Below, piece after piece: positions 16,632 to 25,450 of a stretch of 49,344 nucleotides of DNA. The position numbers and the translations under genes were made by a program. Location of the stretch: the NCBI GenBank assembly GCA_002310195.1, contig DBYS01000001.1, forward strand, positions 1,401 to 50,744, read 5' to 3'. A model generated the notes under the pieces. The model was not told the DNA's origin. It worked only from the letters and a program-made list of their open reading frames with translations, and searched no databases. How positions within the stretch are numbered: position 1 is the stretch's first letter; every line of letters starts with the position of its first letter. The DNA comes from Bacteroidales bacterium UBA1180 (GTDB taxonomy: Bacteria > Bacteroidota > Bacteroidia > Bacteroidales > Paludibacteraceae).

Positions 16632-16649
16632 CTCGCCATGAATGGCGAG
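16632..16649 (+). other. Leader hairpin with GCCA-TGAA-TGGC core
   Basis: CTCGCCA (16632-16638) and TGGCGAG (16643-16649) are perfect arms around TGAA. The hairpin lies about 10 nt after the expected transcription start and 20 nt before the ATG at 16669. It belongs with the hairpins at 6286 and 26967, which share the core but have different outer arms. Confidence 0.6.
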
Positions 16650-16668
16650 TGTAAAAATGTGCTCAATT

Positions 16669-17523
16669 ATGAACCGTACACAACTATATCTCATCGCCCT
16701 CGCCGGTGCACTGATGCTCAGCCTCAGCGGTTGTAACCTGTTTCAGCGGGACGCCAAAGAAGGCTCGGTGGTGCAGCTGGGCAGCAACTATCTCTATCAG
16801 TCGGATCTCGATGCCGTGACGCAGTATGCCGCCACGCCCGAGGACAGCGCACGCTATGCCGAGCAGTTCATACGCCGCTGGGCTACGGATATTCTCCAGT
16901 ACCAACAGGGCAAGAACCACAGCACCTCGGATATCGAGTCGCTGGTGGAGGATTATCGCCGCAGTCTGTATGTGGCTGAGTACGAGCGGTACATTGTGGA
17001 CAAACGTATGCCCAAGACGGTGAGCGACGCCGAGGCCGACACGTTCTACGTGCATCACCCCGAGCGGTTCATCCTGCAGGAGAACATCCTGCAAGGCGCG
17101 CTGCTGGTTGTGCCGAGAGATGCTCCGTCGCAGAACGAACTGCGCAAACGCATGACCGATCTGACCGACGAGGCTAACCTCGAGTATATCGAGAAGTATG
17201 CCTACCAGTATGCCAGCGGCTATGAGCTGTTCACCGAGCAATGGCGCACGGGCAACCAGATACTGATGCGTATGCCGTCTAACAAGTGGCAGAAGACCCT
17301 GGCTGCCAACAAGCAGTATGCCGAGCAGGACTCGACATCCGTCTATCTGCTGCAAGTCACCGCGTGCCGTCTGGCAGGCGAGGCGATGCCGATAGAGTAT
17401 GCGCGCACCACGATCGACAAGATGATCCTGGCCGAGCGGCGCGTTAAGTTCCTGCAAGCGCAACGCCAACAATTGTACGATGATGCCGTGCGGTTCGGTA
17501 CGATACAATTCAACAAACAATGA
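16669..17523 (+). CDS. PPIase-like (SurA N-terminal-type) lipoprotein
   Basis: This 284-residue lipoprotein begins MNRTQLYLIALAGALMLSLS then GCN (lipobox LSGC). The start at 16669 is chosen for the signal peptide; an ATG at 16642 lies inside a leader hairpin. The body resembles the helical chaperone part of SurA/PpiC proteins (QSDLDAVTQYAATPEDSARY, then FYVHHPERFILQENILQGAL), but I see no complete parvulin domain. In Bacteroidales this gene commonly precedes surA, and I infer a periplasmic chaperone role in outer-membrane protein traffic. Its stop overlaps the surA start (ATGA). Confidence 0.72.
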   Translation: MNRTQLYLIALAGALMLSLSGCNLFQRDAKEGSVVQLGSNYLYQSDLDAVTQYAATPEDSARYAEQFIRRWATDILQYQQGKNHSTSDIESLVEDYRRSLYVAEYERYIVDKRMPKTVSDAEADTFYVHHPERFILQENILQGALLVVPRDAPSQNELRKRMTDLTDEANLEYIEKYAYQYASGYELFTEQWRTGNQILMRMPSNKWQKTLAANKQYAEQDSTSVYLLQVTACRLAGEAMPIEYARTTIDKMILAERRVKFLQAQRQQLYDDAVRFGTIQFNKQ

Positions 17524-18872
17524 TGAATATGAAGCGATTACTATATATCTGTCTGCTCGTGGCGGCGCTGCCGTGCATGGCGCAGGACAACATTATCGAC
17601 GAAGTGATCTGGATAGTGGGCGACGAAGCTATCCTGCGTTCGGAAGTGGAAGAGGAACGGCTGCGTGCCCAGTATGAGGGTCAGGCTATACCGGGTGACC
17701 CGTATTGCGTCATACCCGAGCAGCTGGCTATACAGAAGCTCTTCCTGCATCAGGCCGAACTGGACTCGGTGGAGGTATCGGAATCGACAGTGAGCCATCA
17801 GGTGGATATGCGTATGAACTACTACATCTCGCAGATCGGCTCGAAGGAGAAGATGGAGGAGTACTTCCGCAAGACCAGTACGGAGATTCGCGAGGAGATG
17901 ATGAAGTCCGTTCGCAACCAGATGACTATCCAGCAGATGCAACAGAAACTCACGGCTAACATCAAACCCACACCGGCGGAGATCCGTCGGTTCTACAATA
18001 GTCTGCCGCAGGACTCCATACCTATGATGCCTGCCTATGTCGAGGTGCAGATCCTGAGTTTCGTGCCGCCCGTGCCGATCGAGGAGATCGAGCGCATCAA
18101 AGGCCGATTGCGCGAGTTCACCGAGCGTGTCACCAGCGGTCAGGCGGATTTTGCTATGCTGGCGCGTTTCTACTCCGAGGACACCGAGTCGGCCAAGCAT
18201 GGCGGCGAGCTGGGCTTCGTAGGCAGAGGACAACTCGTGCCGGAGTTTGCCGATGTAGCGTTCAGCCTCAACGATCCGAAGAAAGTAAGCCGTATCGTTG
18301 AGACGGAGTATGGCTACCATATCATCCAACTCATCGAGAAACATGGCGAACGTATCAACTGCCGGCACATACTGCTCAAGCCGCGCGTATCGGCCACCGA
18401 CAAGATCAACGCCCTGACGCGCCTCGACTCCATAGCCAAGCTCATCCGCGCAGACAGCATGACATTTGAGCAGGCAATCATCCGGTACTCCGAGGACAAG
18501 AACACCGTGATGAACGCCGGACTGATGACCAACCCTAACACCGGCGCTTCGAAGTTCGAGTACCAGGATCTGCCCGCCGAGGTGGCCAAGCAGATCTATT
18601 CGATGAAGGAAGGTGACATATCCGAGCCGTTTGTGATGATTGACCCCACCAAGAACAAAGAGGTATGCGCCATCGTCAAGCTCAAGCACAAGACCGATGT
18701 CCACAGGGCTAACCTCACCGACGACTTCCAGGCCGTGAAGGCGATGCTCGAACAGAAACTGGCCGGCGAGTTTATCCACAAGTGGATTCTCAACAAGCAG
18801 AAAGAGACTTACGTACAGATCGACCCGCAATGGGCGAACTGCGACTTCGAATATCCCAACTGGGTGCACTAA
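17520..18872 (+). CDS. surA: Periplasmic chaperone/peptidyl-prolyl isomerase SurA
   Basis: The 450-residue protein has a signal peptide (MKRLLYICLLVAALPCMAQ), a SurA N-terminal helical domain (VWIVGDEAILRSEV-type motif, residues 25-170), then two parvulin (PpiC) domains. The first spans about 175-285 (ARFYSEDTESAKHGGELGFV, YGYHIIQLIEKHG) and the second about 287-400 (CRHILLKPRV, GDISEPFVM). It assists folding of outer-membrane barrels. The start could be 17520 (ATGA overlap), 17523 or 17529; the last best matches a signal peptide. The OstA-like gene follows after 6 bp. Confidence 0.9.
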   Translation: MMNMKRLLYICLLVAALPCMAQDNIIDEVIWIVGDEAILRSEVEEERLRAQYEGQAIPGDPYCVIPEQLAIQKLFLHQAELDSVEVSESTVSHQVDMRMNYYISQIGSKEKMEEYFRKTSTEIREEMMKSVRNQMTIQQMQQKLTANIKPTPAEIRRFYNSLPQDSIPMMPAYVEVQILSFVPPVPIEEIERIKGRLREFTERVTSGQADFAMLARFYSEDTESAKHGGELGFVGRGQLVPEFADVAFSLNDPKKVSRIVETEYGYHIIQLIEKHGERINCRHILLKPRVSATDKINALTRLDSIAKLIRADSMTFEQAIIRYSEDKNTVMNAGLMTNPNTGASKFEYQDLPAEVAKQIYSMKEGDISEPFVMIDPTKNKEVCAIVKLKHKTDVHRANLTDDFQAVKAMLEQKLAGEFIHKWILNKQKETYVQIDPQWANCDFEYPNWVH

Positions 18873-18878
18873 TATTGC

Positions 18879-20564
18879 ATGAGACGCCTGCCGGTCATAT
18901 TGCTGTGTGTGCTGCCGATGATGCTGTCGGCACAGACCCTTGTGTACCTCGAGCGGGCTGATAATCTGCTGTTCGACCAGAACATCCTGCCCGACGCGCG
19001 TATCGTGATCGGCAATGTGATGTTCCGCCACGACGAGGCGCTGATGTTCTGCGACAGTGCCAACTTCTACGAGTCCAGCAACTCGCTGGAGGCTTTCGGG
19101 CATGTGAAGATGGTGCAGGGCGATACGCTCACAGGCTACGGCGATATGCTCTACTACAACGGCAACACCAAGCTTGCCCGGCTCAGGCGGAACGTCCGGC
19201 TCATCCATCATGAGGCAACTCTGACCACCGACAGCCTGAACTACGACCGCGTAGCGGATATAGCGTACTACTATACCGGCGGCAAGATTGTGGATGAGCT
19301 CAACACCCTCACCTCCCGTTGGGGACAGTACACGCCCTACAACAAACATGCGGCGTTCCGCGACACCGTGCATCTCGTTAACGACCGCTTTACGATGGAC
19401 ACCGATACGCTGCTCTACGACACCGAGTCACATGTAGCCGAGCTTGTCAGCCCTACTACCATCCTCTATGAGAAGGAGACCACTATCCTCTCGTCCAGCG
19501 GATTGTACAACACCCGCACCGAGGAGTCGGAACTGTTCAACCGCTCGCAGGTGATCCACTCCGACGGCATGTTCCTCACGGGCGATACGATCTATTACGA
19601 CAAGAAGCAGTCCTTCGGCCGCCTGTACGGACAGATCGAGGTAATCGATTCCACTGAGGAAGTTACTCTGCGCGGCGATTACGGCGAGGTGTATGAAAAC
19701 GGCTCGACGGCTGCCAAGCACCCCGAGTGGGGTTCGCACGGCTTTGCTACGCGCAAGGCATTGCTCGAGCATTGGGGCGATAGTCTGCACACGTTCATGC
19801 ACGCCGATACGCTGTTCACCGAGGAGCTGGCCATATCGGACACCCTGCCTAAGGACAGCACCTACAGGCGCGTGCGCGCTCATCATAACGTACGAATCTA
19901 CCGCGACGACATGCAGGGCGTATGCGACTCGGCGGTGTATCTCGGCAACGACAGTATAGGCAAGATGTACGGCAATCCCGTGTGCTGGAACGACAACAAC
20001 CAGGTCTCGGCCGACAGCATCTACGTCTATTTCCGCAACGACGAGATCGATCATGCCCACGGCATGGGTGCGGCTATATGCGTGCAGCAGCACGACCTGA
20101 TCCATTACAACCAGATGAGCGGCAAGGAGATCATAGCCCATGTGCGCGACGGCGATGTGTACCGCATCGATGTCAACGGCAATGCCGAGACGGTGTTCTT
20201 CCCCGTTGACGAGAAAGATCACACCCTGAGCGGGTGCAACCGCACGCAGAGCAGTTTCGTCAAGGTGTATATGGAGGACCAGCATGTGCATCATGTGCTC
20301 TTCACTACCGCTACGACAGGCACGATGTACCCGATGGAGCAGGCCACGGATGCCGTAATGCATCTGGGCGCGTTCTTCTGGGCGGAGGACGAGCGTCCGC
20401 GTGTACCGGCCGATGTGCTGCTCGTGGTGGAGCGCACCTCACGACCGGGCAAACAGGTGATCAGCGCATCAGCCGATGAGGACGAAGAGCCCGAAGGACC
20501 GCTGCGCGACAAGAACCTCAATACCGGCAAGCCCGGCAAACAACGAATTCCAAGAAACAAATGA
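18879..20564 (+). CDS. OstA-like protein (LptA/LptD N-terminal-like)
   Basis: This 561-residue protein has a signal peptide (MRRLPVILLCVLPMMLSAQ) followed by repeated OstA/LptA beta-jellyroll units. Recurring FYESSNSLEAFGHVKMVQGD, LYYNGNTKLARLRRNVRL and LTGDTIYYDKKQSFGRLYG segments show the fold. LptA-type proteins carry lipopolysaccharide across the periplasm. This long form without an LptD barrel is common in Bacteroidetes, where I recall it annotated only as OstA-like. The C-terminus is charged (DEDEEPEGP) and probably disordered. It lies between surA and a beta-barrel gene, an envelope assembly setting. Confidence 0.85.
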   Translation: MRRLPVILLCVLPMMLSAQTLVYLERADNLLFDQNILPDARIVIGNVMFRHDEALMFCDSANFYESSNSLEAFGHVKMVQGDTLTGYGDMLYYNGNTKLARLRRNVRLIHHEATLTTDSLNYDRVADIAYYYTGGKIVDELNTLTSRWGQYTPYNKHAAFRDTVHLVNDRFTMDTDTLLYDTESHVAELVSPTTILYEKETTILSSSGLYNTRTEESELFNRSQVIHSDGMFLTGDTIYYDKKQSFGRLYGQIEVIDSTEEVTLRGDYGEVYENGSTAAKHPEWGSHGFATRKALLEHWGDSLHTFMHADTLFTEELAISDTLPKDSTYRRVRAHHNVRIYRDDMQGVCDSAVYLGNDSIGKMYGNPVCWNDNNQVSADSIYVYFRNDEIDHAHGMGAAICVQQHDLIHYNQMSGKEIIAHVRDGDVYRIDVNGNAETVFFPVDEKDHTLSGCNRTQSSFVKVYMEDQHVHHVLFTTATTGTMYPMEQATDAVMHLGAFFWAEDERPRVPADVLLVVERTSRPGKQVISASADEDEEPEGPLRDKNLNTGKPGKQRIPRNK

Positions 20565-20566
20565 TA

Positions 20567-21280
20567 ATGAAACGTACAACATCTATCCTTTTTGCTCTGC
20601 TGCTTGCAGCGGGCCTGATGGCGCAGGACGACCTTGGCGGCTTCGGCTTCCATGTCGGTTTTGCGTCGCCTATACTGCGTATCAACTCTCCTACTACCAA
20701 AACCCTGACTCCCGTCCCGATGAGAGGTATGAAGGCTGGTTTCAGTTATGACGCCACGATCGTCAAGGGCTTCGGCACCACGCTTGGCCTGAACTACACC
20801 TTCGCCACATACAGTTCCAAATGGGAGAAGATCAACGAGCTGACTACTGACGAAGCGCGTTACCGCGACACCTATCAGGGCCTGGAGATCTTCTGCGACT
20901 GGCAGTACAAGTTCGAGATTGCCGGCGACACCTACCTGATGCTCTACACCGGTCCGACTATTCAGTGCCATCTCTCCCTCAAGGAGCAGGAGTATATCCG
21001 TTCGGGGGCTACAGGCACCACAACCACGCAAACCCGCTACGGCTACGAGTACCGCGACAACGCGGCTTTCGAGGATTACAAGCGTGTGAATGTCACATGG
21101 GGCGTAGGTGCAGGATTCCAGTACAAGCGTTACTTTGTGCGCGGCGGATATGACTTCGGCTTGTTCAACCCGTACCGCAAGGACACGTTCCGCGCTATGG
21201 GTATTGACTCCGACTATTACACCCGCGGCCGCTTCGACCAGTGGCAGATCAAACTCGGCATGTACATCTGGCAGAACTGA
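20567..21280 (+). CDS. Outer-membrane beta-barrel protein, PorT-like size
   Basis: The product of 237 residues has a signal peptide (MKRTTSILFALLLAAGLMAQ) and alternating hydrophobic strands such as GFGFHVGFASPILRI, TTLGLNYTFATYS and WQIKLGMYIWQN. The aromatic C-terminal strand is typical of small 8-10 strand barrels. The fold resembles outer-membrane porin-like/PorT-like proteins of Bacteroidetes, but I cannot assign a specific role. The ATG at 20567 follows the OstA-like stop by 2 bp, and dnaG starts 2 bp after its stop, so all are in one operon. Confidence 0.75.
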   Translation: MKRTTSILFALLLAAGLMAQDDLGGFGFHVGFASPILRINSPTTKTLTPVPMRGMKAGFSYDATIVKGFGTTLGLNYTFATYSSKWEKINELTTDEARYRDTYQGLEIFCDWQYKFEIAGDTYLMLYTGPTIQCHLSLKEQEYIRSGATGTTTTQTRYGYEYRDNAAFEDYKRVNVTWGVGAGFQYKRYFVRGGYDFGLFNPYRKDTFRAMGIDSDYYTRGRFDQWQIKLGMYIWQN

Positions 21281-21282
21281 TT

Positions 21283-23340
21283 ATGATTCCTCCGCAGACC
21301 ATCGATAAGATTTTCAGTGCCGCCAAGATCGAAGAGGTGGTACAGGACTATGTGCCCCTGAAGAAGCGTGGCGCCAACCTCATCGGTCTCTGTCCGTTCC
21401 ATTCGGAGCGAACAGGTTCGTTCACCGTGTCGCCGAGCAAAGGTATATTCAAGTGCTTCGGTTGCGGCGAGAGCGGCAATGCCGTGGGGTTCGTGATGAA
21501 GATCGACAACTGCTCGTACGCCGATGCGCTGCGCACGCTGGCCAAGAAGTATCATATCGAGATCGAGGAGCGCCAACTCACGCCCGAGGAGCAGCAGCAC
21601 CAGGATGACCGTGAGGCGATGTTCGCCGTCAACGAGTGGGCGAACAAGTGGTTTCAGGACCAGCTGTGGAACACCCCTGACGGGCAGGCTATAGGCCTCG
21701 CGTACTTCCGCGAGCGCGGACTGCAGGACACTACTATCCGCAAGTTCGGACTGGGATTCTCGCCCAACAAAGGCAGTGCCCTGACCGATGCGGCCCACAA
21801 GGCGGGGTATATCGACAAGTACCTGACCAACGATCCCGATACGCTCATCGGTTGCGGCGTGTGCGGCCGGAACGAGAAAGGTGAGCTGTACGACCGCTTC
21901 CGCGACCGCGTGATGTTCCCTATCTTCACCACCTCGGGCAAGACCGTGGCTTTTGCCGGACGCATCATGCGCAAGAAGTTCGACAAGGACGGCAATGAGC
22001 TGCATGTGGGCAAGTACGTCAACTCGCCGGGATCGACTATCTACTCCAAGACCAACGAGCTCTATGGCATGTTCCAAGCCAAGCAGCAGATCGCGCGCAA
22101 GAACCTCTGTTACCTGGTGGAGGGACAGATGGATGTGCTGTCGATGCATCAGGCGGGTATAGAGAACGTGGTGGCATCCGGCGGCACGGCGCTCACCCAA
22201 CCGCAGGTACGGCTCATCAAGCGATTTACCACAAACATCACCGTGCTCTACGACGGTGACCCGGCAGGCATACATGCGGCCATACGGGGTATAGATATGT
22301 TCCTGAGCGAGGGGTTCTTTGTCAAGGTTGTTCTGCTGCCCGAAGGCGAGGACCCGGACTCCTACGCACGTACGCACGATGCGGCGGAGTTCATCGAGTA
22401 TATCGAGCAGCACCAGCAGGACTTCATCCGCTTCAAGGCGCAGTTCAGCTGGGAGCAGGCACAAAACGATCCGGCACGGCGATCCGAGCTCACGCACGAT
22501 CTGGTGGAATCCATATCGCTCATACCCGACGAGATCACCCGATTCGAGTATATCCGCGATTGTGCCGCGCTGTTGCACACCTCCGAAGAGATGCTCACGC
22601 GTGCCGTAGGGCAGCAGCGCCGCGAACGCCGGAAGAACGCCACCGAGGCTTACAACGCCCAGCGACGCGAACAGGAACGCTCGGCTATCCTCTCGTCCGG
22701 CACGGCCGCTCCACAGACCAACACCACCCCTGCCGCGGACGCAAGCGCGCAGCCTGCCCCACCGGCCAAGACGGCGATGACCAAAACCGAGCAGAACATC
22801 CGCAATCTCACCCAGCTGCTCGTGCGCTACGGCGAACGGCCGTATGTGTCGTTCCCGAACGGAACAACGATATCTGTCGGAGCGTTCCTGCTGCAGGAGC
22901 TGGCGAAGGATAGTGTGGACATCACGCTGCCCGTTGACAAACGGATCTTCGAGGAGTTCCAAGCCCACCAGAACGATGAAGGGTTCGTGGCTGAGAGGTT
23001 CTTCACGTTCCATCCTGACCAACAGATCAACGCCCTGGCTTGCGACCTGATTGCCGACCGCTACCAGTTGTCCACTATCTTCAGCAAGGTGGCTATCTCC
23101 GAGAATGTGGTACAGCAAGTGGAGCAACGCTCCGAGCAGGACCTGCTCAACGAACTGGTGCCGCAGTTGCTGTGCGAACTCAAGCTCAGCCTGGTGGACG
23201 AGCGCATTGCCGACGTGCAGAAACTCCTCCGCAACACCTCTCACGACGACACGCAATCGCTACAGCTGCTCAGCCAGCTCAACGCCCTGCAATCCGTCAA
23301 ACGCGACATCTGCAAGTACCTCGGCAACCGTATGCGATAA
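21283..23340 (+). CDS. dnaG: DNA primase DnaG
   Basis: This 685-residue primase starts at MIPPQTIDKIFSAAKIEEVV (ATG at 21283, 2 bp after the preceding stop). The CHC2 zinc finger (CPFHSERTGSF, KCFGCGESGNAV) spans residues 37-65. The catalytic core with RVMFPIFTTSGKTVAFAGR and the Toprim motifs (YLVEGQMDVLSMHQ, LYDGDPAGIHAAIRG) follows. A DnaB-binding C-terminal domain starts after a Pro/Ala linker near residue 490. It is the last gene of the envelope operon, an arrangement different from the rpsU-dnaG-rpoD order of proteobacteria. A terminator follows. Confidence 0.95.
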   Translation: MIPPQTIDKIFSAAKIEEVVQDYVPLKKRGANLIGLCPFHSERTGSFTVSPSKGIFKCFGCGESGNAVGFVMKIDNCSYADALRTLAKKYHIEIEERQLTPEEQQHQDDREAMFAVNEWANKWFQDQLWNTPDGQAIGLAYFRERGLQDTTIRKFGLGFSPNKGSALTDAAHKAGYIDKYLTNDPDTLIGCGVCGRNEKGELYDRFRDRVMFPIFTTSGKTVAFAGRIMRKKFDKDGNELHVGKYVNSPGSTIYSKTNELYGMFQAKQQIARKNLCYLVEGQMDVLSMHQAGIENVVASGGTALTQPQVRLIKRFTTNITVLYDGDPAGIHAAIRGIDMFLSEGFFVKVVLLPEGEDPDSYARTHDAAEFIEYIEQHQQDFIRFKAQFSWEQAQNDPARRSELTHDLVESISLIPDEITRFEYIRDCAALLHTSEEMLTRAVGQQRRERRKNATEAYNAQRREQERSAILSSGTAAPQTNTTPAADASAQPAPPAKTAMTKTEQNIRNLTQLLVRYGERPYVSFPNGTTISVGAFLLQELAKDSVDITLPVDKRIFEEFQAHQNDEGFVAERFFTFHPDQQINALACDLIADRYQLSTIFSKVAISENVVQQVEQRSEQDLLNELVPQLLCELKLSLVDERIADVQKLLRNTSHDDTQSLQLLSQLNALQSVKRDICKYLGNRMR

Positions 23341-23358
23341 ATTCCCGTAGAGTCAGAC

Positions 23359-23395
23359 AAAATCCCACATCCTCAACCGATGCGGGATTTTTTTG
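23359..23395 (+). terminator. Intrinsic terminator after dnaG
   Basis: AAATCCCACATC and GATGCGGGATTT pair over 12 positions with one mismatch around a 7-nt loop, and the descending arm runs into seven T residues. It lies about 20 bp after the dnaG stop. Confidence 0.85.
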
Positions 23396-23435
23396 CGATG
23401 TAGTTCGTAATGAAATAGAGTTGATGCTGATCACT

Positions 23436-23501
23436 CCCGATAACGGCTCGATAATGACTCGATAATGGACCGACTCTCATTCGATAACGGACCAACAATG
23501 C
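23436..23501. repeat. Array of 11-bp tandem repeats between dnaG and the symporter gene
   Basis: Six consecutive 11-bp units run CCCGATAACGG, CTCGATAATGA, CTCGATAATGG, ACCGACTCTCA, TTCGATAACGG and ACCAACAATGC. Four share YCGATAAYG, one is degenerate and the last is diverged. It lies in the 426-bp gap between dnaG and the symporter gene. The rest of the gap holds the dnaG terminator, a truA-like remnant and a promoter; no gene is seen there. Confidence 0.7.
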
Positions 23502-23554
23502 GACGAAAATTAATTAGCATTCCATGTGCGGATTGCCTGCAACGCCACGCATCA

Positions 23555-23610
23555 ATACCGCACGGCGGTAAGGAAGAGGCATTCGGACGGGGCGGATTGG
23601 CCGGCAGCCT
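23555..23610 (-). pseudogene. Vestigial copy of the truA 3' end
   Basis: This segment matches 24737-24792, the 3' end of truA, at about 48 of 56 positions, including a run of 24 identical bases. Read on the minus strand in the truA frame it gives AAGQSAPSECLFLTAVRY then stop, against AAGQSAPPEGLFLTAVRYPD in truA. A stop codon lies just before it in frame. It therefore looks like a remnant of a truA C-terminus. Together with intact truA it flanks the symporter gene as a direct repeat. Confidence 0.75.
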
Positions 23611-23686
23611 AATCAAGCTCCGTAATTGTCAAACTTGCAAAACAAGACGATTTGCGTGCATTTTTTTTGCAAATTTTGACGTTTTG

Positions 23687-23718
23687 TTTGCAAATATCAT
23701 TTATTTTTTGTACCTTTG
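23687..23718 (+). promoter_or_regulatory. Promoter of the BASS-family symporter gene
   Basis: TTTG (23687-23690), 20 bp, TACCTTTG (23711-23718): exact consensus, 48 bp before the ATG at 23767. Confidence 0.82.
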
Positions 23719-23766
23719 TACGCAAGCAAATAAGGTTCAGGATAACCCATTGCGACAACTTATAAC

Positions 23767-24717
23767 ATGCAACGAATATGTGATTTCATAGCCAAATGGA
23801 TGGGGGTGATGGTGCTGGCAGTAGCAGCATTGAGCCTCTTTGTGCCTGCATCGCTCGCATGGCTTGGCACATGGGTGATCAATCCTATGCTGGGAATCAT
23901 CATGTTCGGCATGGGATTGACACTCACGCCGCAAGACTTCAAAATAGTGCTGAGCCGTCCGAAAGATATCCTGATCGGTTGCCTTACGCAGTTCACCGTC
24001 ATGCCACTGCTGGCATGGGCTCTGACTCGGGCGTTCTCGCTTCCGCAAGAACTGGCGATAGGTGTGATTCTGGTAGGCTGCTGTCCGGGCGGAACGGCAT
24101 CGAACGTGATCACCTATCTGGCGAAAGGCGATCTTGCCCTGTCGGTGGGTATGACTGCCGCATCCACTGTGCTTGCACCGTTGCTGACGCCGCTGCTGAT
24201 CTGGCTATTGGCGGGCACGATGGTTGATGTGCATACATCAGCCATGCTGAGGAGCATCGTATATATCGTAATTCTGCCCATCGTCTTCGGACTGATCTGC
24301 CAACGGTTTCTGCCCAAGATGACGCAGCACATCACGCCTTACCTGCCTGCGTTCTCGTCCATCGCGGTAGCGCTGACGGTAGGTATCGTTGTGGCGCACA
24401 ATGCCGACCGTCTGATGACCGCAGGTCTGCTCGTTGTGCTGATCGTGATGCTTCACAACCTGCTCGGGCTGGGCATCGGCTATCTGGTAGGGCGTCTGCT
24501 ACGCCTGCAGCAACCCAAGTGCGTGGCACTCAGCATCGAAGTAGGAATGCAGAACTCAGGCTTGGCGACCTCGCTGGCGGTGATGCATTTTGCCGCCTTC
24601 CCTTTAGCCACCATCCCCGGCGCCGTATTCAGCGTATGGCATAACATCAGCGGCGCAATCATGGCACGCATCTATGCCCGAAGGACAGATGAAAATTTGA
24701 ATATAGTAAACATTTAG
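23767..24717 (+). CDS. Bile acid:sodium symporter family (BASS) transporter
   Basis: This 316-residue membrane protein has about 9-10 hydrophobic helices. Conserved family blocks include MFGMGLTLTPQDFK near residue 47, VGCCPGGTASNVITYLAKGD near 107 and EVGMQNSGLATSLA near 260; the second and third carry the crossover sodium and substrate sites. BASS members move bile acids, keto acids such as pyruvate or pantoate, or sulfonates with Na+; the substrate here is unknown. The gene has its own promoter, stands alone, and lies between a truA 3'-end remnant and intact truA, so this segment may have arrived as a unit. Confidence 0.87.
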   Translation: MQRICDFIAKWMGVMVLAVAALSLFVPASLAWLGTWVINPMLGIIMFGMGLTLTPQDFKIVLSRPKDILIGCLTQFTVMPLLAWALTRAFSLPQELAIGVILVGCCPGGTASNVITYLAKGDLALSVGMTAASTVLAPLLTPLLIWLLAGTMVDVHTSAMLRSIVYIVILPIVFGLICQRFLPKMTQHITPYLPAFSSIAVALTVGIVVAHNADRLMTAGLLVVLIVMLHNLLGLGIGYLVGRLLRLQQPKCVALSIEVGMQNSGLATSLAVMHFAAFPLATIPGAVFSVWHNISGAIMARIYARRTDENLNIVNI

Positions 24718-24727
24718 AAAACCATTA

Positions 24728-25450
24728 TCAGTCCGGATACCGCACGGCGGTAAGGAAGAGTCCTTCAGGCGGGGCAGATTGGCCTGCGGCCTGACGGGAA
24801 AGGGAAGATATGATCGCTCCAAAGTCCTGAAGCGAGAGTTTGCCACGGCCTACCTCAAACAGCGTGCCGACCACGGCACGCACCATGTTCCGTAGGAACC
24901 GGTCGGCAGTAATAGTGAATACAGCCCCGTCGTCATCGGTGCGCCAAGAGGCTTCGGTAACGGTGCAGACAGTAGTCTTGACATCGGTATGCACCTTGCA
25001 GAACGAAGCAAAATCATGCGTGCCGAGCAACAGAGCAGCAGCCTCATTCATAGCATTATAATCAAGAGGAGCGGGCACGTACGTGCGCGTGTCGTGCGCG
25101 AAAGGCGACTTGCGGGTGCAGATGCGGTACTCGTACGTCCGGCTCTTGGCGGAGAACCGCGCGTGCATATCGTCCGCCACGGGATAGATCCGCCTGACAG
25201 CTATATCCTCGGGCAGCAGGCGGTTGAGGCGTTCGGCGGATGGCGGCTCGATGTCCATATCGAAATGCGCGAACATCTGCTCGGCATGTACGCCGGCATC
25301 GGTTCGTCCGGCAAACGTCAGCGCGACAGGCGTACGAACGATAGTGCGGAAAGCGTCCTCCAGAACGCTCTGCACCGTTACACCGTTCGGCTGCACCTGT
25401 GAGCCGTGGTAGTGCGTACCCTTATAGGCGAACTCGATGAAGTAACGCAT
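24728..25450 (-). CDS. truA: tRNA pseudouridine synthase A (TruA)
   Basis: The 240-residue enzyme makes pseudouridines 38-40 in tRNA anticodon stems. It begins MRYFIEFAYKGTHYHGSQVQ and has the catalytic GRTDAGVHA (Asp in TDAG). The C-terminus, PPEGLFLTAVRYPD, is intact; its coding sequence (24737-24792) is the second copy of the repeat at 23555. The gene ends the long minus-strand run that begins at the nitroreductase. Its start overlaps the upstream flippase gene by 29 bp. Its stop faces the convergent symporter gene with only 10 bp between. Confidence 0.92.
   Translation of the reverse strand: MRYFIEFAYKGTHYHGSQVQPNGVTVQSVLEDAFRTIVRTPVALTFAGRTDAGVHAEQMFAHFDMDIEPPSAERLNRLLPEDIAVRRIYPVADDMHARFSAKSRTYEYRICTRKSPFAHDTRTYVPAPLDYNAMNEAAALLLGTHDFASFCKVHTDVKTTVCTVTEASWRTDDDGAVFTITADRFLRNMVRAVVGTLFEVGRGKLSLQDFGAIISSLSRQAAGQSAPPEGLFLTAVRYPD
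24737..24792. repeat. Direct-repeat copy in truA 3' end (partner of 23555-23610)
   Basis: This is the intact copy of a roughly 56-bp direct repeat, encoding the last TruA residues. The two copies flank a 1.13-kb segment holding only the promoter and the symporter gene. Confidence 0.7.

Noticed and set aside
18195..18210. A fourth GCCA-AGCA-TGGC hairpin in surA
   Set aside because: It lies in coding sequence (SAKHGG), where the same bases are explained by the conserved parvulin motif, and its outer arms do not pair.
17541..19373. A 610-codon minus-strand frame opposite surA and the OstA-like gene
   Set aside because: It spans two real genes on the other strand and has no recognisable domain.
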